A DNA stretch of 64,000 nt from PZPK01 sp963974595 (GCA_963974595.1 CAXBDA010000001.1:48956-112955), one strand, 5' to 3'; shown: positions 35,696-44,323, numbered from the stretch's first letter. Notes: generated by a model not told the origin, from the letters alone. Translations and numbers: made by a program.

Positions 35696-36703
35696 ATGTC
35701 TGATACAACACATATAGTTAGCAAAATTCTGGTGCATGAATGCAATGATGATGCACTTCTTGCATTAAAAGATGTCTGCACCGAACATAAACTTGTCGGC
35801 TTAAAAGTTAGTACGGGTAAGCATAATATTGGCTTAAAAGACGCGGCAAATGAAATTAATGATGTTCTTAACTCCAATGTAGACTTGGGTGCAATTTTTC
35901 TATCGGAAGCACCGGACCCTATTGGTTTTACAGGTAGTGAGTTATGTTTAAAGATTCATCATACGCGTCCTGAACTACCTATTTTTCTAAGAAGAACAGA
36001 AAAACAAGATGGCAGTGATCTACCTGAAGATGTTCAGAAAGCAATTACTGGCTACTACACGCTTGATAACATAGGAATACTTGATGAATTAATCAGAACG
36101 TATGTCTGTAGCATGTATTACCCTGTTGAACTCGCGCAAGGAATACAAGAGATTTCGTTTGATGCCTTTTCAAATATCATTACCGACACTGCTATCAGCT
36201 GTGATCAGCCCTACTTAGTGAAAGACCAGATTATTTATGGTGAGCTATTTAGCCTTATCCCCCTGGAAAGTGAATGGTGCAGAGGCTATATGATGCTTCA
36301 AACCACAGAAAGTGAGATTCTTGATTTAATTCGATCGGGTAAAACACATATCACATCCACCAGGCCTGACTCTCGCGATACCAATGCCGTATTGAATGAA
36401 ATTACAAATATGATTTGGGGTGGCATTAAATCTCGCTACTTCCAAAGTGGTGAATCACCTAGCGAAGCGCATAGAACTCAAGTCCCGATCATTGTAAACC
36501 ACTTACAAAAACACATATCGTTTGGTTCAACAGAACCTCAGCTGTGTTTTAAATATAATCTGAGCACACCAGATAATACGTTTTCTTCTATCACGATCTA
36601 TCAGCGGTTAGTGTTTAACTTAAGCTGGTCTCCTGAAAAATTCGCAGAAAGTGACAAGGCAGTAGATGATTTTGTAGATAGCGGTGAACTTGAATTATTC
36701 TAA
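35696..36703 (+). CDS. Pseudo-receiver plus CheX-like domain protein
   Basis: 335 aa. Residues 1-135 have the spacing of a receiver domain, but the position of the phospho-Asp strand reads LGAIFLSEAPD without an Asp in place and the lead-in lacks the usual double Asp, so it is probably not phosphorylated. Residues about 150-320 fold like CheX (LVKDQIIYGELFSLIPLES and LNEITNMIWGGIKSRYF, which has E-x2-N). The product ends VDSGELELF as in the preceding protein. GGAG sits 9 nt before the ATG. A second phosphatase or adaptor acting on the neighbouring CheY is inferred. Confidence 0.68.
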   Translation: MSDTTHIVSKILVHECNDDALLALKDVCTEHKLVGLKVSTGKHNIGLKDAANEINDVLNSNVDLGAIFLSEAPDPIGFTGSELCLKIHHTRPELPIFLRRTEKQDGSDLPEDVQKAITGYYTLDNIGILDELIRTYVCSMYYPVELAQGIQEISFDAFSNIITDTAISCDQPYLVKDQIIYGELFSLIPLESEWCRGYMMLQTTESEILDLIRSGKTHITSTRPDSRDTNAVLNEITNMIWGGIKSRYFQSGESPSEAHRTQVPIIVNHLQKHISFGSTEPQLCFKYNLSTPDNTFSSITIYQRLVFNLSWSPEKFAESDKAVDDFVDSGELELF

Positions 36704-36778
36704 AGTGTATCTACGCTTATGCTATAAACTTTATTTTTATAATTAGTCCGTCTTTAGTAAGACAACGAGGTAAGCAAA

Positions 36779-37147
36779 ATGGCACAAATCTTAGTAGTTG
36801 ATGATTCAGCAACTGTAAGAAACGAAGTAAGTTCTTTCATCAAAAGTCACGGCATGACTGTCGAAGTCGCTGTAGATGGTAAAGATGGCTTGGATAAATT
36901 AAAAAAAGACCCAAGCGTTAAGCTAATCATATCAGACGTAAACATGCCAAATATGGATGGTTTAACCATGGTCGAGAAAGTTCGAAACGAACTTGGAAAC
37001 GCTACCGTTAATATTATTATGCTAACAACTGAAAGTGACCCGCGCATGAAAGAGCGCGGAAAAGCAGCAGGCGTGAAAGGCTGGATAGTTAAGCCTTTCA
37101 AAGGCGACAATGTGGTTGGCAGTATTAAAAAGTTAATTGGTGCTTAA
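36779..37147 (+). CDS. CheY-type single-domain response regulator
   Basis: 122 aa with all receiver residues: acidic pair D8-D9 (LVVDDS), phosphorylation site D53 (IISDVNMP), T83/T84 (IMLTTES) and K105 (IVKPF). No output domain. Last gene of the MCP-like/CheX operon, GAGG 9 nt upstream of the start and a strong bidirectional terminator after it. The natural phosphodonor is HPt His731 of the divergent kinase and the natural phosphatases are the two CheX proteins just upstream. Its downstream target is unknown, since no flagellar or pilus gene is in the window. Confidence 0.93.
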   Translation: MAQILVVDDSATVRNEVSSFIKSHGMTVEVAVDGKDGLDKLKKDPSVKLIISDVNMPNMDGLTMVEKVRNELGNATVNIIMLTTESDPRMKERGKAAGVKGWIVKPFKGDNVVGSIKKLIGA

Positions 37148-37164
37148 TTCTTTTATTTCGATTT

Positions 37165-37207
37165 AAAAAAGGCGGGGGAATATAAATTTAACCCGCCTTT
37201 TTTTTAT
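37165..37207. terminator. Bidirectional terminator between CheY and the MFS gene
   Basis: AAAGGCGGG pairs with CCCGCCTTT around a 15-nt loop, with an A-run before and an eight-T run after, so it serves the plus-strand cheY operon and the minus-strand OFA transporter gene ending at 37234. Confidence 0.88.
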
Positions 37208-37233
37208 TGCCACCATAACGGGGCAATAAAAAA

Positions 37234-38535
37234 CTAAGATCTTTGCTCTGGCTCCTTCATTCTTAGAGCAATAAATGCAGCAATGGCTAATAGCGTTCCA
37301 GCAATTATAAAAGACCAAACATAACTCCCCGTATTCGCGACAATCATCCCCGATAAGCGCGTCATAACGAAGCCACCTAAGCCCCATGAAGTAAATAGCA
37401 AGCCATAGTTCAAACCGAGAGACTTCAAGCCCCACCAACTTTTGCAAAATGCCGGAAATAAAGCCAAATTCGTTCCATAATTAAAACCAATAAATGTAGC
37501 TGACAGTATGATGAAGAAAGCCATCGCACCGTCACTAGAGACCACAAATATTGCCAAAAACATATTCAGTGACTGCAAAGCGAGAAAGATAGCCAACGCC
37601 ACACTCCTGCCCATTGCATCTGAAACAACTCCGGCGATAATTCTTCCTGATGCGTTCCCCACTGCCATAATTGCCACAGCAATAAATGCAGCATCGCCCA
37701 TGCTCTGCTTGGCCATCCCGGCCAAACTTCCAATCACCATCAAACCTGCACCCGCACTAATAAAATACAGCCCCCATAACTTCCAAAAAGACACCATTTT
37801 GATAATTTCAGATGCCTTCCTGTCAATAGCGGTCTTTGCTGCTAAAGGTTCTAGGTTTGATGTACCCTTTTGCTCGGATATTTTTCGGTCTTCTTTTACA
37901 TCTTCCTGCTTCACATCGACAGGCACATAGCCCTCGGGAGGATTTTTCAGAAACTGAGACAAGATACTTACAGAAACAAAAAAAGCGCCTGCAAAGAACA
38001 TCATAGTGCTTTGTAATCCCCATAAGCCGACTAAATAGGAAGCAAGTGGGGCAATATAAACCGGAGCTAAACCAAAACCGGCAACAACCAAACCAGCTAT
38101 CATGCCTGTCTGCCCACCAGGAAACCACTTAAGTGCGGGCGGTGTTGCCGAGGCATAACCGAAACCTATACCCGCCCCGGTTAACACACCAAACCCTATT
38201 ACCCATGCCATATAGCTAGTACTTTGAGAGATAACGAGTAATCCGCTACCGACCAGAACACCACCGATCATGGCCGTTATTTTTGGTCCGATCATGTCTT
38301 GGCATTTGCCTGCAAGAATCATAGTAAAGGCAAATACCAAACAAGCAACAGCATAAGGGTCACCGACTGAAGCCCGTTCCCAATCGAAGCCTCCAGCCTC
38401 CCCAGCTTCAATAGACTCAACGATCTTAGCCTGAAAAATACTCCATGTATAAAGTACTCCCAGCGCCAAATTGATACCAGTACCTGCAAAGGTCACCTTC
38501 CAGCCTGGGTTCTTTAATACTGCTGACATATCCAA
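37234..38535 (-). CDS. MFS transporter of the oxalate/formate antiporter (OFA) family
   Basis: 433 aa, twelve predicted membrane helices. The OFA hallmark GVLYTWSIFQAKI lies in the first hairpin, with GAGIGFGYASATPPALKWFP and GMIAGLVVAGFGLAP in helices 4-5, and a charged cytoplasmic loop near residue 215 (VDVKQEDVKEDRKISEQKG). The family moves small monocarboxylates and dicarboxylates. It lies upstream of atuR in the same direction with a 283-bp gap, so co-regulation with terpene catabolism is possible but not shown. Confidence 0.85.
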   Translation of the reverse strand: MDMSAVLKNPGWKVTFAGTGINLALGVLYTWSIFQAKIVESIEAGEAGGFDWERASVGDPYAVACLVFAFTMILAGKCQDMIGPKITAMIGGVLVGSGLLVISQSTSYMAWVIGFGVLTGAGIGFGYASATPPALKWFPGGQTGMIAGLVVAGFGLAPVYIAPLASYLVGLWGLQSTMMFFAGAFFVSVSILSQFLKNPPEGYVPVDVKQEDVKEDRKISEQKGTSNLEPLAAKTAIDRKASEIIKMVSFWKLWGLYFISAGAGLMVIGSLAGMAKQSMGDAAFIAVAIMAVGNASGRIIAGVVSDAMGRSVALAIFLALQSLNMFLAIFVVSSDGAMAFFIILSATFIGFNYGTNLALFPAFCKSWWGLKSLGLNYGLLFTSWGLGGFVMTRLSGMIVANTGSYVWSFIIAGTLLAIAAFIALRMKEPEQRS

Positions 38536-38818
38536 TCCTTATCTCAACGACAAATGAAGAAATCCTATTTAAGGGAAATAAATTAATATAGCTGTACCAC
38601 TATAATGCAGACTTAAGTAAGGCAATTGACAAAAATCAAAAGAAATATAAAAAATCAAATAAAAGCGTTAAATAAAGGCCTTGGTGCAAGCTTTCTTTGT
38701 CCATGTAAACCATAAAAGGCCCGTTAAAGGCTGTATTGAAATCGGCATTATTTTTAAGCGTTTTATTAGACGATAGACAGCGCATAACATGAGACCTTTG
38801 CAGCTTAAACCACTCTAG

Positions 38819-39433
38819 CTATTGTTTAATTGCCAGATTCAAAGCCTGCTCAGAAAGCTCATCCAAGCTCATCCCACCTTTTGGCTTGTACCAGGTTTTT
38901 GACCAACTTAAGGCTCCCGTCAAAAACCGCCTTAATACAAAAACATCGCCCGTCACTAAACCATTTTCTTTTGCTTCGGTAATCGTATCTATCCAAAGAG
39001 ATTCATATTCATCTCTAAGTTTTAATATCATCGCCTGATTATCTGTATTTAAGCTACGCCACTCGTAAACCAGAACCGACATCGCCTCACCTGTCTCACC
39101 ATTAATTGACTCAAGTTCACAGCGAATCAAAGCCTTTAATGCATCAACGCACGTTTCAGCTTTGGCCATTTCTTTTTTCATACGCTGGGTATTGAAAATT
39201 ATGGTGTCGACCATGACAGACTTCAAAATATCTTCTTTGGTTTTAAAGTGATGAAAAAGGCTGCCCGACTGAATTCCAGCGGCATTTGCCAAGTCGCGAA
39301 CGGTTGTTCGTTCATAACCTTTTTGGTTGAACAACTTAGCGGCAATAATCAGTAAACGCCCTTTTGCACTATTTGGATCTGTTGCTTCAATTTCTGAATT
39401 TTCTAATTTTTCAACATTACTTGCAGATGCCAA
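38819..39433 (-). CDS. atuR: TetR-family regulator, probable AtuR
   Basis: 204 aa. An N-terminal TetR helix-turn-helix (about 25-75: GRLLIIAAKLFNQKGYERTT then VRDLANAAGIQSGSLFHHFK) and a C-terminal ligand domain of the TetR_C type seen in acyl-CoA-responsive repressors. It is divergent from atuA, the arrangement of atuR in Pseudomonas, where AtuR represses the atu operon until a pathway acyl-CoA is present. The 18-bp palindrome at 39600-39617 upstream of atuA is a fitting operator. The name is by position and family. Confidence 0.82.
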   Translation of the reverse strand: MASASNVEKLENSEIEATDPNSAKGRLLIIAAKLFNQKGYERTTVRDLANAAGIQSGSLFHHFKTKEDILKSVMVDTIIFNTQRMKKEMAKAETCVDALKALIRCELESINGETGEAMSVLVYEWRSLNTDNQAMILKLRDEYESLWIDTITEAKENGLVTGDVFVLRRFLTGALSWSKTWYKPKGGMSLDELSEQALNLAIKQ

Positions 39434-39477
39434 ACTGATCTCCTAACACTCATTCACAACGTAAGAAAACAATGTAG

Positions 39478-39553
39478 GCCCCTGAGTTTGTAGAAGGGCC
39501 AAATTGAACTTTAGGGTAACATCGCATACGTTTCGACGAGCTCAACGAACGAG
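39478..39553 (-). repeat. Dispersed REP/MITE-like repeat, copy 1 (inverted)
   Basis: Reverse complement reads CGTTGAGCTCGTCGAAACGT at one end and TTTGGCCCTTCTACAAACTC at the other, matching the copies at 42423 and 44173. The ends are imperfect inverted repeats (TGAGCTCGTCGAA against AGTTTGTAGAAGGG). It lies between atuR and atuA. Confidence 0.65.
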
Positions 39554-39599
39554 ATTTTTTTTCTATGTTCATAATAATAGTAAACTGACCACTTTACAA

Positions 39600-39617
39600 A
39601 CCAAGCGCTTGCTTGGT
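39600..39617. promoter_or_regulatory. Candidate AtuR operator
   Basis: ACCAAGC-gctt-GCTTGGT, perfect 7-bp arms around a 4-nt centre, 42 bp before the atuA start. A -35-like TTTACA (39593-39598) and a -10-like TAGACT (39617-39622) flank it with an 18-bp spacer, so a bound repressor would block the atuA promoter. The form matches operators of TetR regulators of acyl-CoA pathways. Confidence 0.55.
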
Positions 39618-39659
39618 AGACTAATTTCAGTTGTTTCACTCATGAATCAGGAAATTGGA

Positions 39660-41489
39660 ATGAACACAGCACCAGAAAACAACAAAACACATAAAAACTC
39701 AATTCGAATTGGTTGTGCTTCAGCATTTTGGGGTGATACCGAAACGGCTGCAAAGCAGCTGGTAGATAAAGGTAAAATCGATTATTTGGTATTCGACTAT
39801 TTGGCAGAAATAACCATGTCGATCATGGCGGGTCAGAAAATGAAAGACCCTAATGCCGGTTATGCCAGCGACTTTGTTAAAACGGTTATGGCTCCCCTGC
39901 TTTCTGACATAAAAAATAAAAATATAAAAGTTATTAGTAACGCTGGCGGCGTGAATCCTCAAGCATGTGTTAAGGCCTTGCAAAGCATCATCGATCAAGC
40001 AGGCATAGATTTAACAGTAGCAATGGTTGACGGTGACAATATTCTACCCAAGAAAAAGTTTTATGAAGAATCCGGCGTGACAGAAATGTTTACGGGCGAG
40101 CCTATTCCAAAAATGCTTGTCAGTATGAATGCTTACCTAGGCGCTAATGGCGTCGTTTCTGCACTAGAACGTGGTGCAGACATCATTGTTACAGGCCGGG
40201 TTGTGGATAGTGCAGTCGTATTAGGTGCACTTGTGCATGAATTTTCATGGGCTTGGGATGATTTTGATAAGTTAGCTCAAGGCGCCTTAGCAGGTCACAT
40301 CATTGAATGCGGCGCACACTGTACCGGTGGGAATTTCACCGACTGGGAATCAGTTGCCGTTGGATATGATGATATGGGCTTCCCGATTGCTGAAGTCAGT
40401 GCCGATTCTAGTTTCATCGTGACCAAGCCAGACAGTACCGGTGGCGCGGTTACCACGGCAACCGTCTCAGAGCAGTTGGTGTATGAAATTGGTAACCCGC
40501 ATGCCTATATGCTGCCGGATGTTATTTGTGATTTTGCTGAAGCGAAATTAACTCAAGTTTCAGAAAACCATGTGCGCGTGGTTGGTGCTAAGGGTTTACC
40601 ACCAACCGACACGTACAAAGTATCTTCGACATGGCCAGATGGTTTCAAATGCACTGTCACTTTTCTAATGGCAGGCATCAATGCGCCAAAAAAAGCACAA
40701 GCAGTCTCTGACGCTATCATCAAAAAAACCTCACGCATGTTAGACGAAAAAGGCTTAAAGCCTTTCACTCAAGTAGATATTGAATTACTCGGGACTGAAG
40801 CAACCTACGGAGCGCACGCTAAGCGCAGTGATACCCGCGAAGTCGTCGTTAAAATTGCCGTTGCCAGTGCCGATAAAAAATCACTGGTTTTATTCTCAAG
40901 AGAAATTGCGCAAGCTGCCACCGGTATGGCTCCAGGCATTACCGGTATCGTCGGTGGTCGACCGACTGTTTGGCCCAAGATACGCCTGTTCTCCTGTTTA
41001 GTGCCAAAAGATAGTATTGAAGTCAGTACACTTATTAATGAAGAAAAGCAGACTGTGCCACTCACCCTATTCAAGGGAGATATTCCACAAACACCACACG
41101 CCATTTCAATTAAACACACTGAAGATATGGATACACAATTAACCGTACCCTTGGTGTCTTTAGCTTGGGCCAGAAGTGGTGATAAAGGTGACCATTCCAA
41201 CATCGGTGTCATTGCTCGTAAAGCCGACTATCTACCCTATATTCATTCAGCTTTAACAAATGAAAATGTAGCAGAGTTCATGAAGCACACTTTGTGCCCT
41301 GAAAAAGGCAAGGTAAATTCCTGGCTGCTACCGGGTATTCATGCCATTAATTTTTTACTTGAACATTCATTAGGCGGTGGGGGTGTGGCAAGTTTACGCA
41401 TCGACCCGCAAGGGAAAGCATTTGCTCAGCAACTACTTGAGTACCCTATTTCCGTTAGTCAGAAAATCTTTGACGATTTAAACAAGTAA
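39660..41489 (+). CDS. atuA: Acyclic terpene utilization protein AtuA
   Basis: 609 aa from ATG 39660, chosen for AGGA 7 nt upstream; in-frame ATGs further up lie in the leader and repeat. The DUF1446 domain covers about residues 15-460 (SIRIGCASAFWGDTETAAKQ at the start, ERGADIIVTGRVVDSA in the middle). The AtuA C-terminal domain begins at LVSLAWARSGDKGDHSNIG and ends before YPISVSQKIFDDL. AtuA is required for citronellol/geraniol use; its chemical step is not established. First gene of an eight-gene atu operon in the Pseudomonas order. Confidence 0.93.
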   Translation: MNTAPENNKTHKNSIRIGCASAFWGDTETAAKQLVDKGKIDYLVFDYLAEITMSIMAGQKMKDPNAGYASDFVKTVMAPLLSDIKNKNIKVISNAGGVNPQACVKALQSIIDQAGIDLTVAMVDGDNILPKKKFYEESGVTEMFTGEPIPKMLVSMNAYLGANGVVSALERGADIIVTGRVVDSAVVLGALVHEFSWAWDDFDKLAQGALAGHIIECGAHCTGGNFTDWESVAVGYDDMGFPIAEVSADSSFIVTKPDSTGGAVTTATVSEQLVYEIGNPHAYMLPDVICDFAEAKLTQVSENHVRVVGAKGLPPTDTYKVSSTWPDGFKCTVTFLMAGINAPKKAQAVSDAIIKKTSRMLDEKGLKPFTQVDIELLGTEATYGAHAKRSDTREVVVKIAVASADKKSLVLFSREIAQAATGMAPGITGIVGGRPTVWPKIRLFSCLVPKDSIEVSTLINEEKQTVPLTLFKGDIPQTPHAISIKHTEDMDTQLTVPLVSLAWARSGDKGDHSNIGVIARKADYLPYIHSALTNENVAEFMKHTLCPEKGKVNSWLLPGIHAINFLLEHSLGGGGVASLRIDPQGKAFAQQLLEYPISVSQKIFDDLNK

Positions 41490-41513
41490 CGTCAGTCAGC
41501 AAAGGAATCCGTA

Positions 41514-42395
41514 ATGCCTGATAACACGAAAAGCACCTATCAATCTGTTTTCAAAGACAGATTATTTGAAAATAAAACCATTATCGTAACAGGTGGAGGC
41601 AGTGGCATTGGCCGCTGCACCGCGCATGAACTAGCAGCGCTCGGTGCGACCGTTATATTAATTGGCCGAAAACTCGAAAAACTTGAAATTGTTGCTCATG
41701 AAATAAAAGAAGATGGCGGCGAAGTTGATTTCTATGCCTGTGATATTCGAGAAGAAAGCATCGTTCAGCAGACCATCAAAGAACTTGTCAGCAAACATCC
41801 AGTTATCCACGGTCTGGTAAACAATGCCGGTGGTCAATTTCCTTCACCTTTAACAGGTATTAACCAAAAAGGCTGGGAAACGGTTGTAAGAACTAACCTG
41901 ACTGGCGGCTTCTTGATGGCCAAAGAAGTTTATCTTAAAAGCATGTCTAAGCATGGCGGCTCTATTGTCAATATTGTTGCCGACATGTGGGGTGGCATGC
42001 CTGGCATGGGGCATTCAGGTGCAGCACGAGCTGGCATGGTCAACTTCACCCAAACAGCGGCAGTTGAATGGGGTGCTTCCGGTGTTCGTGTGAATGCTGT
42101 TGCACCGGGTTGGGTGGCTTCAAGCGGTATGGACTCGTATCCAGAAAGCATGAAACCATGGATTAAAGGCTTGCAAGAAGCGGTTCCTCTAAAACGTTTA
42201 GCGACAGAAGCGGAAGTGAGTTCTGCTATCTGTTTTTTATTGAGTGACGGCGCGAATTTTATAAGTGGTGATTGTTTACGCATAGACGGTGCAGCCTCAC
42301 AAGGCGGTCGTGTTATGCCGCTAGCTAAAGCCAAAAACTCTGAAAGTTATAACGGCTTCCACCGAGCAGTGACGCCTAAGATATTTCAGGAGTGA
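41514..42395 (+). CDS. atuB: Short-chain dehydrogenase/reductase AtuB
   Basis: 293 aa. NAD(P)-binding TGGGSGIGRCTAHEL and LVNNAGGQFPSPL are canonical. At the catalytic Tyr-x3-Lys position the sequence reads GMGHSGAARAGMVN, so Tyr is absent, as in 2,4-dienoyl-CoA reductase-like SDRs. It sits 24 bp after atuA. It is thought to act in oxidation of the terpene alcohol/aldehyde or a later acyl-CoA step; the exact reaction is not fixed in the literature I recall. AGGAA precedes the start. Confidence 0.87.
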   Translation: MPDNTKSTYQSVFKDRLFENKTIIVTGGGSGIGRCTAHELAALGATVILIGRKLEKLEIVAHEIKEDGGEVDFYACDIREESIVQQTIKELVSKHPVIHGLVNNAGGQFPSPLTGINQKGWETVVRTNLTGGFLMAKEVYLKSMSKHGGSIVNIVADMWGGMPGMGHSGAARAGMVNFTQTAAVEWGASGVRVNAVAPGWVASSGMDSYPESMKPWIKGLQEAVPLKRLATEAEVSSAICFLLSDGANFISGDCLRIDGAASQGGRVMPLAKAKNSESYNGFHRAVTPKIFQE

Positions 42396-42422
42396 ACAAA
42401 ATAGAACTTATGTAAATAATTT

Positions 42423-42513
42423 GCTCATTGAGCTCGTCGAAATGTGTCGCATGACACTGTGAGATTTGGCCCTTCGACGGAGCTCAGGGACCGCAAATTG
42501 AACTCAGGGACCG
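42423..42513 (+). repeat. Dispersed REP/MITE-like repeat, copy 2
   Basis: Starts GCTCATTGAGCTCGTCGAAA, contains TTTGGCCCTTCGACGGAGCT and ends with two copies of CTCAGGGACCG (42483-42493 and 42503-42513). It fills the atuB-atuC gap; outer arms TGAGCTCGTCGAA and TTCGACGGAGCTCA are inverted. Confidence 0.75.
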
Positions 42514-42548
42514 ATAATTTCGGCATAACAAAGACAAAAAGGTTGAAC

Positions 42549-44165
42549 ATGACAACACTGAATTCAAATATTGATGTCCACTCAGAAGAGTTTTTGGCCA
42601 ATGTGGCATCCATGCGAAACCATATTCAAAGTTTTCGCGATATTGAACAAAAAGTTCACGATAAAGAAAATGAAGCCAAAGAAAAATTTGTTAAGCGTGG
42701 CAAGCTTCTTCCAAGAGAACGTATTAATCGCCTGATAGATGCGGGAGCGCCTTTCCTGGAAATAAGCTCACTTGCTGGTTTTAAAATGCATGATGATAAA
42801 GACGGTTCAATGGCCGGCGGTGGTATTATTTCAGGCATCGGTTATGTCTCTGGTATCCGTTGCATCATTATTGCCAGTAATAGCGCCATCAAAGGCGGGA
42901 CAATCTCCCCAGCGGGCTTAGACAAAACGCTTCGTCTTCAAGCTATCGCAAAAGAGAACAAACTTCCCGTTGTGACACTGGCAGAAAGTGGTGGCGCTAA
43001 CCTTAACTATGCTACCGATGTTTTTGTACTAGGCGCTAGAGGCTTTGCGAATCAAGCACGACTTTCTGCTGCGGGCATTCCTTCCGTTACCGTTGTTCAT
43101 GGAAATGCCACCGCGGGTGGTGCATATCAGCCTGGTTTATCTGACTACAGCATATTAATAAAACAACAAGCTAAAATGTTCTTGGCTGGCCCACCATTAT
43201 TAAAAGCAGCCACAGGCGAAGTCGCTACAGATGAAGAGCTAGGCGGTGCAGAAATGCACACACAAGTGGCCGGTACAGCCGAATTTTTAGCAGAAGATGA
43301 TTCCGACGGTATTCGCATTGCGCGCGAAATCATGGATCAAATGCCCTGGAACGAGCAGCTTCCTATGATGCGTTCATTGCAATGGGAAGAGCCACTTTAC
43401 CCTGCTGAAGAATTACTCGGCCTGGTGCCTTCCGATAGCAAGCGGCCTTATGATGTGCGCGAAATTATCGCACGAATCTCTGATGGTTCTGACTTTGTCG
43501 ATTTTAAACCTGAGTTCGATAATCAAACGGTCTGTGGCTTTTTGAAAATACAAGGTCATGCTTGCGGCATTATTGGTAATAACGGGCCTATCACTCCGGC
43601 TGGAGCGGCAAAAGCAACTCAGTTTATCCAGCTCTGTGACCAAACCAATACCAGCTTACTGTTCTTTCATAACACGACTGGCTTTATGGTCGGCACACAT
43701 TCTGAACAAAATGGCATCATCAAACACGGCTCTAAAATGTTGCAAGCCGTTGCCAATACCCGCGTCCCTAAACTAACTATTGTGGTAGGCGGATCTTATG
43801 GTGCAGGTAACTATGCCATGTGTGGCCGAGGCTTAGACCCTCGTTTTATCTTCGCATGGCCAAATAGCAGAACCTCTGTAATGGGCGGTGCTCAGGCCGG
43901 GAAAGTACTGCGTATTGTGACCGAAGATAAACATCTAAAAATGGGCAAAGTCGCAGATCCAAAAATGCTCGATATGATCGAACAAGCCACAGCAGAGAAA
44001 CTCGATAAAGGCTCGACCGCTTTATATGGTACGGCTCGCTTATGGGATGACGGTTTGATTGACCCAAGAGACACACGAAAAGTCTTGGCGTTTTTGTTAG
44101 ATATTTGCCGAGAAGCAACGCATCGACCACTGGTAGAAAATACCTTTGGTGTCGCTCGAATTTAA
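42549..44165 (+). CDS. atuC: Geranyl-CoA carboxylase, carboxyltransferase subunit AtuC
   Basis: 538 aa from ATG 42549 (MTTLNSNIDVHS); upstream in-frame ATGs lie in the repeat. Acyl-CoA carboxyltransferase (beta) with the two crotonase-type halves. Motifs are GGGIISGIGYVSG, VTLAESGGANL, VVHGNATAGGAY and VVGGSYGAGNYAMCGRGLDP. With AtuF it carboxylates geranyl-CoA in a biotin-dependent step. The related LiuB acts on methylcrotonyl-CoA, but position between atuB and atuD decides the name. AAGG lies 6 nt before the start. Confidence 0.92.
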   Translation: MTTLNSNIDVHSEEFLANVASMRNHIQSFRDIEQKVHDKENEAKEKFVKRGKLLPRERINRLIDAGAPFLEISSLAGFKMHDDKDGSMAGGGIISGIGYVSGIRCIIIASNSAIKGGTISPAGLDKTLRLQAIAKENKLPVVTLAESGGANLNYATDVFVLGARGFANQARLSAAGIPSVTVVHGNATAGGAYQPGLSDYSILIKQQAKMFLAGPPLLKAATGEVATDEELGGAEMHTQVAGTAEFLAEDDSDGIRIAREIMDQMPWNEQLPMMRSLQWEEPLYPAEELLGLVPSDSKRPYDVREIIARISDGSDFVDFKPEFDNQTVCGFLKIQGHACGIIGNNGPITPAGAAKATQFIQLCDQTNTSLLFFHNTTGFMVGTHSEQNGIIKHGSKMLQAVANTRVPKLTIVVGGSYGAGNYAMCGRGLDPRFIFAWPNSRTSVMGGAQAGKVLRIVTEDKHLKMGKVADPKMLDMIEQATAEKLDKGSTALYGTARLWDDGLIDPRDTRKVLAFLLDICREATHRPLVENTFGVARI

Positions 44166-44172
44166 TAACAAC

Positions 44173-44273
44173 GCTCATTGAGCCCGTCGAAATGTACTAG
44201 ATGAAACTCTGTGTTTAATTTGGAACACCCTTCGACCCTTCGGTGAACTCAGGGCAGGAAAGCTCAGGGACCG
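44173..44273 (+). repeat. Dispersed REP/MITE-like repeat, copy 3
   Basis: Starts GCTCATTGAGCCCGTCGAAA and ends AGCTCAGGGACCG, with CCTTCGACCCTTCGGTGAAC inside. It fills most of the atuC-atuD gap. Closely related to copy 2 at 42423-42513 but with a longer, more diverged centre. Confidence 0.75.
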
Positions 44274-44323
44274 ACAACAAAACAGATAAATATTTTCAGT
44301 TTAAAAAATAACACAGGTGATCC

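Noticed and set aside
39504..39659. N-terminal extension of atuA to an upstream ATG.
   Set aside because: The extra 52 codons run through the leader, the palindrome and part of the repeat; AGGA before ATG 39660 and the DUF1446 start fix the gene there.
42444..42548. N-terminal extension of atuC (MSHDTVRFGPSTE).
   Set aside because: It is a translation of the dispersed repeat; the family N-terminus starts at ATG 42549.
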